A stretch of DNA of 64,000 bases from Aeromonas rivipollensis (GCF_010974825.1 NZ_JAAILA010000031.1:124001-188000); one strand, 5' to 3'. Positions 54,134 to 63,994 are shown, numbered from the stretch's first letter. Made by a program: numbers and translations. The notes: generated by a model from the letters alone, not told the origin.

Positions 54134-54595
54134 TTATCCCAGCAGCTGGGTGAACAGCCGACCCGGCTCGAGATAGACATTGAGCCCCTTGGTCAGCAGG
54201 GCCCAGAAGATGAGGGTGAAAGGTATGCTCACCTTGCAGGCGAAGGCGAGGCTACGCTCGCCCATCAGCAGTATGCCGGCGATGAGGAACAAGATGGTGG
54301 CGATAAGGAAGCCGAGCCAGCCGAGGGCCAGGCCATAGACCAGCATCAGCCCCAGCAGGGCGAACACCAGTCGCCAGTTGCCGGACTCCTTGCCCAGTCG
54401 CTCTCCTCCCGGCGAGCAGATCAGGATCAGGGAGAGCAGGACCCCGACACCCGCCAGGGCATAGGGCAGGGTGCTGGCGGTAAAGGGTTCATATTCGTCC
54501 CCCGGGTAACCGGGGATCTGGGTGGCGTGATAGCCGTAGGCGAGGGAGAGCAGCAAAAACAGCAGCCCCCCGAACCTTTCCTTGGTCAGTCGCAT
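54134..54595 (-). CDS. tctB: Tripartite tricarboxylate transporter, small membrane subunit TctB
   Basis: This 153-aa inner-membrane protein has four hydrophobic segments (about residues 8-25, 42-58, 75-100 and 118-140), the size and layout of TctB. Sequence conservation of this subunit is low; the assignment rests on its position between tctC and tctA. Confidence 0.9.
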   Translation of the reverse strand: MRLTKERFGGLLFLLLSLAYGYHATQIPGYPGDEYEPFTASTLPYALAGVGVLLSLILICSPGGERLGKESGNWRLVFALLGLMLVYGLALGWLGFLIATILFLIAGILLMGERSLAFACKVSIPFTLIFWALLTKGLNVYLEPGRLFTQLLG

Positions 54596-54637
54596 GATGA
54601 CTCCGATGGGCGGGCCTGGCCCGCCACGGGCTGAGGG

Positions 54638-55603
54638 TTACTTGATGAAGCCGAGCTCGCGCATCAGGCCGCCAATTTGCTGCTCCTGACTGTTGAGGAA
54701 GGCAGTGAACTCGGGACCGGCCTGATACTGGTTGATCCAGCTGTTGCGCGCGCGCACCACTTCCCACTCCGGCTTGTCGTACATCTGCTTGAGCAGGGCG
54801 GCGAACTCGGCGGACTGCTCGGGACTGACGTCGGGGGAGGCGAAGTAGCCACGCCAGTTGGCAAAGACGGTGGGGTTGCCCTGCTCGGAGAAGGTGGGCA
54901 CCTGGCTGGCGTCCGGCATCCGCTCCGGGGCGGTGACGCCGAGGATCCGCATCTGGCCGGACTTGACCGCCTCCATCGCCTCGCCAAAGCCGGTGGAGAG
55001 CACCTGGGTTTCCCCCGCCAGCACAGCCGCCATGGCACTGCCTCCGGCGTCATAGGCCACGTAGCGCAGCTTGCCGGCATCGGCTCCCGCATTCTTGAAG
55101 GTCATGGCCGCCACCAGGTGATCCAGGCTGCCGCGGGCTGAGCCGCCGGCAATCTTCACCTTGGCGGGATTGGCTTCATAGGCGGCCAGCAACTGGGCCC
55201 AGTTCTGATAGGGGGAGTCCAGGGGCACCGCCAGCGCCTGATAGTCGGCGATGATGGCGGCGACCGGGGTGAGATCCCGGAAGGATTGCGGCAGCTCCTT
55301 GGAGAGGGACTTGACGATGATGGGGGTGGAGTTGACCAGCAGCGTCTTGTCGGACTGGGCCGAGGTCTCGATAAGGTGGGCGATCGCCTTGGCGCCGCCG
55401 CCGGCCGAGATGTTCTGGTAGGAGGCTGTGGTGATGAGGCCGGACTTGGTGAGGGCCTCGCCGGTGCCACGGGCCGTGTTGTCCCAGCCGCCGCCGGCGC
55501 CGCCCGGGATCAGGAAGTGGACTTCGTCTATCTTGGCCTGGACGCCGAGGCTGGCGCCCAGCAGGCAGCAGAGCAGGGTGCGCTTGAAGGTTCCTTGCAA
55601 CAT
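54638..55603 (-). CDS. tctC: Tripartite tricarboxylate transporter, periplasmic binding protein TctC
   Basis: This 321-aa periplasmic binding protein (Bug/TctC family) has a signal peptide ending near GVQA-KI. The family motif VHFLIPGGAGGGWDNTARGTGEAL follows directly, and later GSARGSLDHLVAAMTF and VAYDAGGSAMAAVLAGE contribute to the carboxylate site. AAGGAG precedes the ATG. It is first gene of tctCBA; an AT-rich promoter region (55620-55680) probably receives the CitB-type regulator. Confidence 0.95.
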   Translation of the reverse strand: MLQGTFKRTLLCCLLGASLGVQAKIDEVHFLIPGGAGGGWDNTARGTGEALTKSGLITTASYQNISAGGGAKAIAHLIETSAQSDKTLLVNSTPIIVKSLSKELPQSFRDLTPVAAIIADYQALAVPLDSPYQNWAQLLAAYEANPAKVKIAGGSARGSLDHLVAAMTFKNAGADAGKLRYVAYDAGGSAMAAVLAGETQVLSTGFGEAMEAVKSGQMRILGVTAPERMPDASQVPTFSEQGNPTVFANWRGYFASPDVSPEQSAEFAALLKQMYDKPEWEVVRARNSWINQYQAGPEFTAFLNSQEQQIGGLMRELGFIK

Positions 55604-55745
55604 GGTGTTCTCCTTGTGATTGTTGCGAGGAGGTTAATTAATCGTGTCTGATTGGAAAACAATCTGGCCGTAATGGCTATTAAGGCTGTTGTGCCCATTC
55701 TGTTCATTCTGGTCATGGGGAGAAGGGGTCTTTTCGCCTAAAAAG

Positions 55746-55783
55746 AGGCGGGGCTCGCCTCTGCTGAAGAGGGAGCCCCGCCT
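55746..55783 (-). terminator. Terminator of the mltF-like gene
   Basis: AGGCGGGGCTC / GAGCCCCGCCT forms an 11-bp stem with an inner CCTCT/AGAGG stem. On the - strand it is followed by TTTTTAGG. Confidence 0.85.
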
Positions 55784-55807
55784 GCGGCTGGTCTTGGTTT
55801 GAGCTGC

Positions 55808-57331
55808 CTATGATTTCTCTGCCGCCGAGACTTTCTCGACCATCTTCTCCTGCTGTTTGAGAGTCTCTGTGGCCTGCTCCTTGAGCTGCAACTGCTCCAT
55901 CACCAGCTTGTAGGCGATGTAGTACTTGTAGATGTTGCCCACATAGGTCACTGTCTCCGGGCCAATTTTCTCCGCCGCCACGTACTCGACGTTGTGGAAC
56001 CACACATTGGGATCCAGCCCCCGCTTCTTGGCCTCGGCCCGCAGCCGCGCCACCCGGGCGGGACCGGCGTTGTAGGAGGCAAACGAGAACAGCGCCTTGT
56101 CGAGGGCCGTCATGGGCTCGTCGGCGTAGTAGTGATCTATCATCCAGCGCATGTATTTGACGCCGCCGTGGATGTTGGGCTCGAGCTGGCGGATGTCCCC
56201 CACCTTGAGCCCCTTCCCTGTGGCGGGCATGATCTGCATGATGCCGATGGCGCCGACGTGGCTGCGCGCCTTCTGGTTGAGGGCCGACTCCTGATAGCCC
56301 TGAGCCGCGATCAACAGCCAGTCCACGTCGTATTTGCCGCCGTATTCACGAAACAGCTCCACCACCTGCAGGAATTTCTTGCGCTCTGCCTCGGCGGCCG
56401 CGCTCTTGATGAATTTGTTCTGCTTGAGGTAGCGGGCCAGGATGGCCTCGCCGGTGGCCTTGCCCCGCAGCGCCTTGATCTGTTCGTTGAGCATGGTGAG
56501 CAGTTGGGGGCTCTCATTGCGTACCGCCCAGGCGATGATGCCGCCGTCGCGGAACACCGGCTCTTCGTGGATCTGGATAGCCGGGAAGATCTTCTGCCAG
56601 AAGCGGGCCTTGTGCTCATCCATGACGATGAAGGGGAGCAGGCCCGCATTGACCATCTCCACCAGATCTTCATCCTCCAGCACCTCGGAGGCGGGCTGGA
56701 TGTCGATGAGGGGCTCCCCCGCCTCCTTGCGCGCCTGGTTGTAGGCCATGAGGCTCTCGAAGTAGCTGGAGGAGGGCCTGACATAGATGCTCTTGCCTCC
56801 CAGATCGGCGGCGCTCTCCACCTTGGGGGAGTCCGGCCCCGAGATGAGCAGCTCGCGCACGTTCTCGATGAGGGGGGCGCTGAACTCCACGCCTTGCTGC
56901 TTGCGCTTGTCCGTGATGGTGAGGTTGGCGGCTGCGATGTCCCCCTTGCCGTCAATGAGGGCCTTCAGCAGGTTTTCCCTGGCGACCGGAATGAAGACGA
57001 AGTTCAGCTTGAGGTGGCGCTTGATGGCCTTGTCCTTGCGCAGTTGCTCGTTGAGCCGTTTTTCAACCTGCATGAAGGCGTCGTAGGTGACCCCCCGTTG
57101 CACCCCTTTGTGGATGAAGTAGCCGGTCTTGTTGTAGGTGGTCAGCACCCTGATGGTGCGCCGCTCCATCATGGCGTCGAGATCCCCCAACATGGGCTTG
57201 GCGAGCTCCTCGCTGGCGAAGCTGAGGGCGCTGCGCTCCTCTGCTTCGGTTGCCGCCTTGTCCGCTTCGGCACTCCAGGCCAGTGGCAGGGAGCCCAGTA
57301 CCCAAAAAAGGAAAATCCATAAGCGTTTCAT
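55808..57331 (-). CDS. MltF-like membrane-associated lytic transglycosylase
   Basis: This 507-aa exported protein has a signal peptide ending near AWS-AEA, then a solute-binding-protein-like domain (about 60-300: RVLTTYNKTGYF ... GDIAAANLTITDKR). An SLT transglycosylase domain spans about 325-455, with the catalytic glutamate in QGYQESALNQKARSHVGAIGIMQIMP. The two-domain order is that of MltF, which cuts the glycan strand with formation of 1,6-anhydro-MurNAc. The C-terminal tail is helical and charged. The start at 57329-57331 has GAGGTG ahead. A GTG nine bases upstream is less likely. Confidence 0.9.
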   Translation of the reverse strand: MKRLWIFLFWVLGSLPLAWSAEADKAATEAEERSALSFASEELAKPMLGDLDAMMERRTIRVLTTYNKTGYFIHKGVQRGVTYDAFMQVEKRLNEQLRKDKAIKRHLKLNFVFIPVARENLLKALIDGKGDIAAANLTITDKRKQQGVEFSAPLIENVRELLISGPDSPKVESAADLGGKSIYVRPSSSYFESLMAYNQARKEAGEPLIDIQPASEVLEDEDLVEMVNAGLLPFIVMDEHKARFWQKIFPAIQIHEEPVFRDGGIIAWAVRNESPQLLTMLNEQIKALRGKATGEAILARYLKQNKFIKSAAAEAERKKFLQVVELFREYGGKYDVDWLLIAAQGYQESALNQKARSHVGAIGIMQIMPATGKGLKVGDIRQLEPNIHGGVKYMRWMIDHYYADEPMTALDKALFSFASYNAGPARVARLRAEAKKRGLDPNVWFHNVEYVAAEKIGPETVTYVGNIYKYYIAYKLVMEQLQLKEQATETLKQQEKMVEKVSAAEKS

Positions 57332-57481
57332 AAAGATCACCTCACTCGTTTTACTGAGTGTAAGTGCCGCGCAGGGGGGGCTTTAGCTCTTTGAGTTTCA
57401 TAGACGCCATCTGATAGCACGATTCTTGCTATCCAGCGCCGAGCCCCCATTGGCCATTGAAAGCCCTCAGCCCCGCCAACA

Positions 57482-57509
57482 AAAGAGGGAGCCCATGGGC
57501 TCCCTCTTT
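57482..57509 (-). terminator. Intrinsic terminator of ybjL-like gene
   Basis: AAAGAGGGAGCCCA / TGGGCTCCCTCTTT is a perfect 28-bp palindrome, followed on the - strand by TTTTGTT. Confidence 0.88.
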
Positions 57510-57539
57510 GCGGTTTACATCCTGTCAAGGCGACCCGGG

Positions 57540-59225
57540 CTAGAACCAGAAGCCGATGATGAAGGAGCCCGCCAGGGTCAGCATCACGTTGGCCACCGCA
57601 TAGGTGCCGGCGTAGCCGAGCGCCGGAATCGAGCTGTTGGCGGCCTCGTTGACCACATCCATGGCCGGGGCGCAGGTACGGGCCCCGGTGATGGCCCCGA
57701 GCAGCAGGGCCGGGTTCATTTTCAGTACCCAGACCCCGAACAGGTAGCCCACCAGCACCGGCAAGGTGGTCACCAGCATGCCGGAGAAGAGCACCACCAC
57801 CCCCACCTCGCTGAGGTGATCCAGGATGCCGCCACCGGCCTTCAGGCCAGTGCTCACCATAAAGACCGCGAGGCCGAGATCCTTGGCCAGGCGCAGCGCC
57901 CCCGGCGGCACATAGCCGACGGTGGGGTGGTTGGCCCTCAGGTAACCCATCAGGATGCCCGCCAGCAGCAGGCCGACGGCGTTGCCGAGACCGAACTCTA
58001 TCTGGCCGAACACCAGGGAGACGGAGCCGATGAGCAGGCCCAGCACGAAGAAGGTGGTGAAGGCCACCAGATCCGTGGTCTGGCTGTGGATGCTGATGAA
58101 GCCTATCTTGTTGGCCAGCAGTTTTACCCGCTGCTTCTCGCCGCTAATCTGCAGCACGTCGCCCTTTTGCAGCATGATGTTGCGATCGAACGGCATCTCG
58201 ATCTGGGAGCGCACCACCCGGTTGAGGAAGCAGCCCTTCTCGGTGAGGTTGAGCTCCACCAGATGGCGGCCCACCACTGAATCGTTCTTCACCACTATCT
58301 CTTCGGTGACTATCTGCAGGTCCAGCAGGTTGCGATCAAACACCTCCTTGCCGTTGCGGTAGTTGACGTCCAGCTTCTCGTGGCTCTCGGGATAGCCCAC
58401 CAGGGCGATCTCGTCCCCTTCCTGAATGACGGCATCGCCATCGGGGCTGGCCAGAATACCGTTGCGACGGATCCGCTCCACATAGCAGCCGGTGTGGGGG
58501 TAGATGCCGGTTTCGCGCAGGGTGCGGCCACCTATCCAGGCGGCCAGCTCGGGGCCGACCCTGTAGGCGCGGATGATGGGCAGATAGGTCTTGCGACTCT
58601 CGCTGTCGGAGAGTCCCCGCTCGCGGGCTATCTTTTGCGCCTCGGTATTGAGGTCGAGGCGAGCCAGGGAGGGGAGGTAGCGCACCACCAGCATCAGCCC
58701 CACCAGGCCCACCAGGTAGGTCAGGGCGTAGCCTATCCCCATGTTGTCGAGCACGGGTTGCATGTCGGTGCCGTGGGGCAGGTTGAGCAGGCCGCTGCGC
58801 AGGGCATCCTGGGCCCCTACCAGCGCCGGGGTCGAGGTGAGCGACCCCGCCAGTATCCCCGCCGCCATGCCGGGCCCCAGGTTGAAGAACTTGGCCAGTC
58901 CCACCGTCAGCAGCAAGGCGGTCAGCAGGATCACCAGGGTCAGGGTGATGTAGTGGATGCCGTCGCGCAGGAAGACGCTGAAGAAGTGAGGGCCAGCCTC
59001 GATCCCCACACAGAAAATGAACAGCATGAAGCCGACGTTCTCGGTCGAGGTGGAGAACTGGAACCCCATCTGGCCAAACAGCAGGGCGGTGAACAGCACC
59101 CCTATGGTGTTGCCAATCTGGAAGTTGCCGATGCGCACCTTGCCCAGCAACAGGCCGAAGGCCAGCACCACGAACAGCAGCAGGGAGTCGCTTTGATGTA
59201 GCAGTGTCACGAAATCTATGGTCAT
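57540..59225 (-). CDS. ybjL: YbjL/AspT-family transporter with two TrkA-C domains
   Basis: This 561-aa inner-membrane protein of the aspartate:alanine exchanger family has two membrane halves (about residues 10-180 and 385-560, each with about five helices). The conserved GSLTSTPAL and [14 protein letters not shown] re-entrant-type motifs are in place. Two RCK-C (TrkA-C) domains lie in the middle (about 205-375). It is closest in layout to E. coli YbjL (561 aa). The substrate is unproven; amino acids or dicarboxylates are likely from the family. Confidence 0.9.
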   Translation of the reverse strand: MTIDFVTLLHQSDSLLLFVVLAFGLLLGKVRIGNFQIGNTIGVLFTALLFGQMGFQFSTSTENVGFMLFIFCVGIEAGPHFFSVFLRDGIHYITLTLVILLTALLLTVGLAKFFNLGPGMAAGILAGSLTSTPALVGAQDALRSGLLNLPHGTDMQPVLDNMGIGYALTYLVGLVGLMLVVRYLPSLARLDLNTEAQKIARERGLSDSESRKTYLPIIRAYRVGPELAAWIGGRTLRETGIYPHTGCYVERIRRNGILASPDGDAVIQEGDEIALVGYPESHEKLDVNYRNGKEVFDRNLLDLQIVTEEIVVKNDSVVGRHLVELNLTEKGCFLNRVVRSQIEMPFDRNIMLQKGDVLQISGEKQRVKLLANKIGFISIHSQTTDLVAFTTFFVLGLLIGSVSLVFGQIEFGLGNAVGLLLAGILMGYLRANHPTVGYVPPGALRLAKDLGLAVFMVSTGLKAGGGILDHLSEVGVVVLFSGMLVTTLPVLVGYLFGVWVLKMNPALLLGAITGARTCAPAMDVVNEAANSSIPALGYAGTYAVANVMLTLAGSFIIGFWF

Positions 59226-59997
59226 GCCCGGAAAAACCGAGGAAAAAAGTGGGGCCGATATTGTGCCGTATCCCTCATCAAGAAAGAAGCGCGAAAGCGG
59301 ATTAACAGCCAGTTAAGTGCTGGTCTCCCCGGGGAGGGGAGGGATGCGCGGGCGACTTGGGGAAAATACCTCTATTTTCCGCTGCCGTTCTCGCTGTCAA
59401 TGAGTGATTTCTGCTGTCGGCGGGGGAAGGCGTGACAGCCCTGTGGACAATTTATTACCTGCTGCGCAGGGGGCGATTGAGCATGGTTTTCAGCATTTTT
59501 GACTGGTGTTGATAGAGGGATGCAAAGGAACCCTTTTTGCCGTTGGGGGGAGGCTGACCCATGGCACGGGGCATGGCGAAAAAAAAGCGGGAGAAAGAGG
59601 ATGTCTCGCCCCCGTCCGACCCATTTAGGGGGGAGGGCAAAAACAGGAGAAAATGGGGGGCTAGGTGTGTCGCCTCGCCAAAGCGGAGACAATCGCTGCC
59701 AACCTAGGCCTGCATTGGGTTTGGCACACTTACCCACAGAAACTGTGGATAACCCTGTTCATGAAACTTGGTGATCAGCCTGCAAGCCGCGCCAATACTG
59801 GGGTGCAAGCGCTGTTCAAAAAATACCGGTAAAAAAATGTTTCTATAAAAATCAAATAGTTATACGCAGCAGAACAAAACGCTGCTGGCCAGGAACCGGG
59901 GATCAAATGGGGAGTGCGCCGCGAGGGACGGCTTGTGCATTAAAATTGGCAGAGGAAAGCACTAAAGTGGATAACTTGCACCGAGATGGTGAGGAAT
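59226..59997. other. Long non-coding region with DnaA-box-like sequences
   Basis: No credible gene is visible in 772 bp; the open frames here lack ribosome sites and recognisable domains. The left part is G-rich, while the part from about 59815 to 59880 is strongly AT-rich. Three sequences resemble the DnaA box on the same strand: TGTGGACAA (59442-59450), TGTGGATAA (59744-59752, the exact consensus TTATCCACA in reverse) and AGTGGATAA (59966-59974). The region ends at tRNA-Asn. Confidence 0.5.
59744..59752 (-). promoter_or_regulatory. Consensus DnaA box
   Basis: TGTGGATAA is the reverse complement of the strict DnaA box TTATCCACA. Two near-matches lie 302 bp to the left and 222 bp to the right in the same orientation. 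A single exact nonamer can occur by chance. Confidence 0.4.
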
Positions 59998-60073
59998 TGG
60001 CTCCCCCGACTGGACTTGAACCAGTGACATACGGATTAACAGTCCGCCGTTCTACCGACTGAACTACGGGGGA
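59998..60073 (-). tRNA. tRNA-Asn (anticodon GTT)
   Basis: On the - strand a 76-base tRNA starts TCCCCCGTAGTTCAG and ends with encoded CCA. It has the anticodon loop CTGTTAA (GTT), the T-loop GGTTCAAGTCC, and an acceptor stem TCCCCCG/CGGGGGA. It is almost identical to E. coli tRNA-Asn outside the acceptor stem. It is divergent from uvrB. Confidence 0.97.
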
Positions 60074-60205
60074 ACATCAGGCAAGGAGGAGCATCATACA
60101 GAGGTCGCATTTCGGGGTCAATAGCCGTCAGGGGCCGAGAGCGGATACCCAGGCCCGTCAACTCGGGGTACACTGCTCTCTTGCCGTTTTTTGTCGGGAG
60201 TCGTC

Positions 60206-62218
60206 ATGAATAAGCCTTTCAAGCTGGCCAGCCAGTTTCAACCCGCGGGGGATCAGCCTGCGGCCATCGCCCGCCTGCTCGATGGCATAGAGTCCGGCCT
60301 CGCTCATCAGACTCTGCTCGGGGTGACTGGATCGGGCAAGACCTTCACCATGGCCAACGTCATCGCCACCCTGAACCGCCCGACCATGATACTGGCTCCC
60401 AACAAGACCCTGGCTGCCCAGCTCTATGGGGAGATGAAGGAGTTCTTCCCCGAGAACTCGGTGGAGTACTTCGTCTCTTATTACGACTATTACCAGCCGG
60501 AAGCCTATGTGCCGACCACGGACACCTTTATAGAGAAGGATGCCTCCATCAACGATCACATCGAGCAGATGCGATTGTCGGCCACCAAGGCGCTGCTGGA
60601 GCGGCGCGACGTGGTGATCGTCGCCTCGGTATCGGCCATCTATGGTCTGGGGGACCCCCAGGCCTACCTCAGCATGATGCTGCATCTCAAGGTGGGGGAT
60701 GTGATCAACCAGCGGGACATACTGCGCCGCCTCGCCGAGCTGCAATACACCCGCAACGACGTGGCGTTTAGCCGCGGCACCTTCCGGGTGCGGGGGGAGG
60801 TGATCGACATCTATCCTGCCGAATCGGACAAGCTGGCCCTGCGGGTGGAGCTGTTTGACGAGGAGGTGGAGCGCCTCTCCCAGTTCGATCCCCTGACCGG
60901 TGCCATAGAGCAGACTGTGGTGCGCTACACCATCTACCCCAAGACCCACTACGCCACGCCGAGAGAGACCATACTGGGCGCCATCGATCACATCAAGGAA
61001 GAGCTCAAGGGACGCCGCGAGCAGCTGTTGTCCCTGAACAAGCTGGTGGAAGAGCAGCGCATCAGCCAGCGTACCCAGTTCGACATCGAGATGATGCAGG
61101 AGTTGGGGTACTGCTCCGGCATCGAGAACTACAGCCGCTATCTGTCAGGGCGTGCCCCCGGCGAGCCGCCGCCCACCCTGTTTGACTACCTGCCGGGGGA
61201 TGGTTTGCTCATCATCGACGAGTCCCACGTCACAGTGCCGCAGATAGGCGCCATGTTCAAAGGGGACAGATCCCGCAAAGAGACCCTGGTGGAGTACGGC
61301 TTCCGGCTTCCCTCGGCGCTCGACAACAGGCCGCTGAAGTTTGACGAGTTCGAGGCCCTGATGCCCCAGACTGTGTTCGTCTCGGCGACCCCTGGCCCCT
61401 ACGAGCTGGAAAAATCCGGCGGCGATGTTGTGCAGCAGGTGGTGCGCCCCACCGGCTTGCTCGATCCTGTCATCGAGGTACGCCCCGTCACCACCCAGGT
61501 GGACGACTTGCTATCCGAGATCCGGTTGCGGGTGGCGGTGGAGGAGCGGGTGCTGGTCACCACCCTCACCAAGCGGATGGCGGAGGATTTGACCGAATAT
61601 CTGGCGGATCACGACGTGCGGGTGCGTTACCTGCATTCGGACATAGACACAGTGGAGCGGGTGGAGATCATTCGCGATCTGCGCCTCGGCAAGTTCGACG
61701 TGCTGGTGGGCATCAACCTGCTGCGGGAAGGGCTCGACATGCCGGAGGTGTCCCTGGTGGCCATCCTGGATGCGGACAAGGAGGGCTTCCTGCGCTCCAC
61801 CCGCTCCCTCATCCAGACCATAGGCCGCGCCGCCCGCAACCTCAACGGCAAGGTCATTCTCTACGGCGACACCATCACCAACTCCATGAAGGTGGCCATA
61901 GAAGAGACCGAACGGCGCCGTGCCTTGCAGCACGCCCACAACCTGGAGCACGGCATCACGCCAACAGGCCTCAACAAGTCGGTGGGGGATGTGATGGACA
62001 TGGGGGGGAGCCGGACTGCCGGCAAACCGGGTAGGGGCGGTCGCAAGGCGGCCGAGCCGCAAGGGGAGTACCATGCCCGCTCCGCCAGCGAGATCGCCAA
62101 AGAGATCAAGCGGATGGAGGAGCAGATGTTCCAGCATGCCCGGGATCTGGAGTTCGAGCAGGCCGCCGCCATGCGGGATCAGATCCAGCGGCTGCGCGGC
62201 GAGTTGATCGAATCATGA
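60206..62218 (+). CDS. uvrB: UvrB, excinuclease ABC subunit B
   Basis: This 670-aa cytoplasmic helicase-like subunit of nucleotide excision repair receives damaged DNA from UvrA and loads UvrC. It has Walker [15 protein letters not shown] (about 39-52), the damage-probing beta-hairpin [20 protein letters not shown], the DESH box [11 protein letters not shown], motif [11 protein letters not shown], and the C-terminal UVR domain for UvrC contact. The length matches E. coli (673). The start at 60206 has GGGAG five bases ahead. I did not find a clear LexA box upstream. Confidence 0.98.
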   Translation: MNKPFKLASQFQPAGDQPAAIARLLDGIESGLAHQTLLGVTGSGKTFTMANVIATLNRPTMILAPNKTLAAQLYGEMKEFFPENSVEYFVSYYDYYQPEAYVPTTDTFIEKDASINDHIEQMRLSATKALLERRDVVIVASVSAIYGLGDPQAYLSMMLHLKVGDVINQRDILRRLAELQYTRNDVAFSRGTFRVRGEVIDIYPAESDKLALRVELFDEEVERLSQFDPLTGAIEQTVVRYTIYPKTHYATPRETILGAIDHIKEELKGRREQLLSLNKLVEEQRISQRTQFDIEMMQELGYCSGIENYSRYLSGRAPGEPPPTLFDYLPGDGLLIIDESHVTVPQIGAMFKGDRSRKETLVEYGFRLPSALDNRPLKFDEFEALMPQTVFVSATPGPYELEKSGGDVVQQVVRPTGLLDPVIEVRPVTTQVDDLLSEIRLRVAVEERVLVTTLTKRMAEDLTEYLADHDVRVRYLHSDIDTVERVEIIRDLRLGKFDVLVGINLLREGLDMPEVSLVAILDADKEGFLRSTRSLIQTIGRAARNLNGKVILYGDTITNSMKVAIEETERRRALQHAHNLEHGITPTGLNKSVGDVMDMGGSRTAGKPGRGGRKAAEPQGEYHARSASEIAKEIKRMEEQMFQHARDLEFEQAAAMRDQIQRLRGELIES

Positions 62219-62472
62219 GTGGCAAGCGCTGGCTGATCTGGCGGCGCTTGCGCCGCCTCTATGCCGGTTTTCGCCACCCGGACACCCCCTGGTGGGCCAA
62301 GGGGCTGGTGATCCTCATCCTCGTCTATGGCATCAGTCCGGTGGATCTCATCCCGGATCTGGTGCCCTTCGTTGGCTGGCTCGACGACGTCAGCCTGCTG
62401 CTGTTGCTGCTCTGGGGGTGGGAGTCCTGCCTGCCCGCAACGGTCAGGAAGGGGCTGGATACCCTGGAATGA
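62215..62472 (+). CDS. YkvA-family (DUF1232) small membrane protein
   Basis: This 85-aa protein has the DUF1232 core [38 protein letters not shown], which includes the family's SPVDLIPD motif, and a second hydrophobic segment after it. The function is unknown. Its ATG overlaps the uvrB stop (ATGA), so it is translationally coupled to a DNA repair gene. Confidence 0.9.
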   Translation: MSGKRWLIWRRLRRLYAGFRHPDTPWWAKGLVILILVYGISPVDLIPDLVPFVGWLDDVSLLLLLLWGWESCLPATVRKGLDTLE

Positions 62473-62552
62473 GGGGAGAGGCGATGCCGCAGATTGTCGG
62501 GCGCAAGGCATTGGCGTAGACTCCACGCCGTTCACTTCATGGGTATGAGAAA

Positions 62553-63203
62553 ATGGATCTGATCCTGTTTGCAATCGACTTTATTCTGCACGTTGACGTG
62601 CACCTGAAAGAGCTGTTCGAGCACTATGGCATCTGGGTTTATGCCATCCTGTTCCTCATCATCTTCTGTGAGACCGGCCTGGTGGTGACCCCCTTCCTGC
62701 CCGGCGATTCCCTGCTGTTTGCCGCAGGCGCCCTCACAGTGGGAAGCGTGCTGGACGTGCACACCCTTGCGGGGGTGCTGATCATCGCCGCCGTGCTCGG
62801 CAACGTGGTGAACTACACCATAGGCCACTTCTTCGGGGATCAGCTGTTTCGCAATCCCGATTCGAAGATCTTCCGCCGCGACTATCTGGTCAAGACCCAT
62901 GCCTTCTATGCCAAGCATGGGGGCAAGACCATCATCATCACCCGTTTCCTGCCCATAGTGCGTACCTTTGCCCCCTTCGTGGCCGGCATGGGAGCCATGA
63001 CCTACCCGCGCTTCCTGGCGTTCAACCTGATTGGCGGCTTGCTGTGGGTGTTGTCGTTCGTCTACGCGGGCCACTTCTTCGGCAACCTGCCGGTGGTGCG
63101 TCACAACTTCACTCTGCTCATCTTCGGCATCATCGGCATCTCGCTGCTGCCCATGGTCGTTGGCATGGTGAAGGCCAGGATGAACACCGCCAGGGCAAGT
63201 TGA
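62553..63203 (+). CDS. dedA: DedA-family membrane protein
   Basis: This 216-aa inner-membrane protein is very close to E. coli DedA along its length. It has [18 protein letters not shown] at the start, [20 protein letters not shown] near residue 38, and the G-x3-R-FxPxVRTxAPFxAG signature ([18 protein letters not shown], about 130-147). The DedA family is required for membrane potential and is linked to undecaprenyl-phosphate or phospholipid flipping. The start at 62553 follows TATGAGAAA and has no strong ribosome site. Confidence 0.96.
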   Translation: MDLILFAIDFILHVDVHLKELFEHYGIWVYAILFLIIFCETGLVVTPFLPGDSLLFAAGALTVGSVLDVHTLAGVLIIAAVLGNVVNYTIGHFFGDQLFRNPDSKIFRRDYLVKTHAFYAKHGGKTIIITRFLPIVRTFAPFVAGMGAMTYPRFLAFNLIGGLLWVLSFVYAGHFFGNLPVVRHNFTLLIFGIIGISLLPMVVGMVKARMNTARAS

Positions 63204-63249
63204 GGATGTGCTAAAGAAGGCCGCGTGCTGCAGAGCCTGCGATCACAAG

Positions 63250-63277
63250 AAAGGGGAGCCACAGTGGCTCCCCTTTT
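63250..63277 (+). terminator. Intrinsic terminator of dedA
   Basis: AAAGGGGAGCCAC-A-GTGGCTCCCCTTT is followed by one further T. The 13-bp stem is perfect. Confidence 0.85.
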
Positions 63278-63453
63278 CGTTATCCAAGCTTGTCACTGTC
63301 TGTGCCCGGCATGGCTGGTTTGGCTGCAACAACGGTAAACAGTACTTGGGCAGTGAGCACTACAAACAGCGGCTGGCGGCGAAGATGGCCACCAGCCAGA
63401 TGACAGGGGCATGGAGAAACAGGACCGACTTGGATGGCTGACACCGCTGATTG

Positions 63454-63478
63454 AAAAGGGAGCCAATGGCTCCCTTTT
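63454..63478 (-). terminator. Repeat hairpin H1
   Basis: AAAAGGGAGCC-AAT-GGCTCCCTTTT has an 11-bp stem. On the - strand it ends in TTTTC. Confidence 0.75.
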
Positions 63479-63507
63479 TGTATGCGTCATATATGGCGGC
63501 GTCAGCT

Positions 63508-63606
63508 TCAGTTGCAGCAACGGCCCTTGACCAGGTTGCCGATGGCGACCACCGCAAATACCAGCAGGTAGGCGGCTAAGCTGGCCACCAGCCAGATGAC
63601 AGGGGC
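63508..63606 (-). pseudogene. Repeat copy 2 of the small hydrophobic peptide gene
   Basis: The 3' part keeps the peptide (LAAYLLVFAVVAIGNLVKG, ending RCCN), but the ATG in this unit is shifted out of frame by five extra bases compared with the copy at 63899-63994. It therefore seems untranslated or uses another start. Confidence 0.6.
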
Positions 63607-63649
63607 ATGGATAAACGGGATCGACTTGGATGGCTGACACCGCTGATTG

Positions 63650-63674
63650 AAAAGGGAGCCAATGGCTCCCTCTT
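63650..63674 (-). terminator. Repeat hairpin H2
   Basis: This is the same stem as H1 (GGGAGCC-AAT-GGCTCCC), with one change in the outer A/T part (TCTTT). Confidence 0.7.
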
Positions 63675-63703
63675 TGTATGCGTCATATATGGCGGCGTCA
63701 GCT

Positions 63704-63802
63704 TCAGTTGCAGCAGCGGCCCTTGACCAGGTTGCCGATGGCGACCACAGCAAACACCAGCAGGTAGACGGCTAAGCTGGCCACCAACCAGATGACAGGG
63801 GT
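63704..63802 (-). pseudogene. Repeat copy 3 of the small hydrophobic peptide gene
   Basis: The C-terminal 22 residues are kept (with VYLLVF for AYLLVF). There is no ATG in frame: the start region reads CAAACCCCTGTCATC. Differences from copy 2 are mostly synonymous in the peptide part. Confidence 0.6.
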
Positions 63803-63845
63803 TTGGAGAGACGGGATTGGCTTGGGTGGCTGACACCGCTGATTG

Positions 63846-63870
63846 AAAAGGGAGTCGATGACTCCCTTTT
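63846..63870 (-). terminator. Repeat hairpin H3 with a compensatory change
   Basis: AAAAGGGAGTC-GAT-GACTCCCTTTT keeps the stem of H1. The second pair from the loop has changed from C-G to T-A on both sides, so pairing is preserved. On the - strand it follows the intact peptide gene. Confidence 0.8.
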
Positions 63871-63898
63871 GTATGCGTCATATATGGCGGCGTCAGCT

Positions 63899-63994
63899 TC
63901 AGTTGCAGCAACGGCCCTTGACCAGGTTGCCGATGGCGACCACAGCAAACACCAGCAGGTAGGCGGCGAAGATGGCCACCAGCCACTGCGGCAT
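63899..63994 (-). CDS. 31-aa hydrophobic peptide (intact copy in the tandem array)
   Basis: This small open frame starts at ATG 63992-63994 and ends before hairpin H3. The peptide begins MPQWLVAIFAAYLLVFAVV and ends NLVKGRCCN. One membrane-spanning stretch fills residues 3-20, followed by a short basic, cysteine-containing tail. I recognise no family. Its size, single membrane helix, charged tail, downstream hairpin and location in a tandem repeat recall type I toxin peptides such as Ldr/Ibs, but no antisense RNA promoter is evident. The sequence upstream of the start is cut by the window edge, so its ribosome site cannot be judged. It could also be a small membrane-complex subunit. Confidence 0.55.
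   Translation of the reverse strand: MPQWLVAIFAAYLLVFAVVAIGNLVKGRCCN

Noticed and set aside
59499..59774. 91-aa open frame in the long non-coding region
   Set aside because: It has no ribosome site, is Arg/Trp/Gly-rich and has no recognisable similarity. It looks like chance in G-rich DNA.
60074..60205. LexA (SOS) box upstream of uvrB
   Set aside because: No CTGT-N8-ACAG sequence or close relative could be seen in this stretch.
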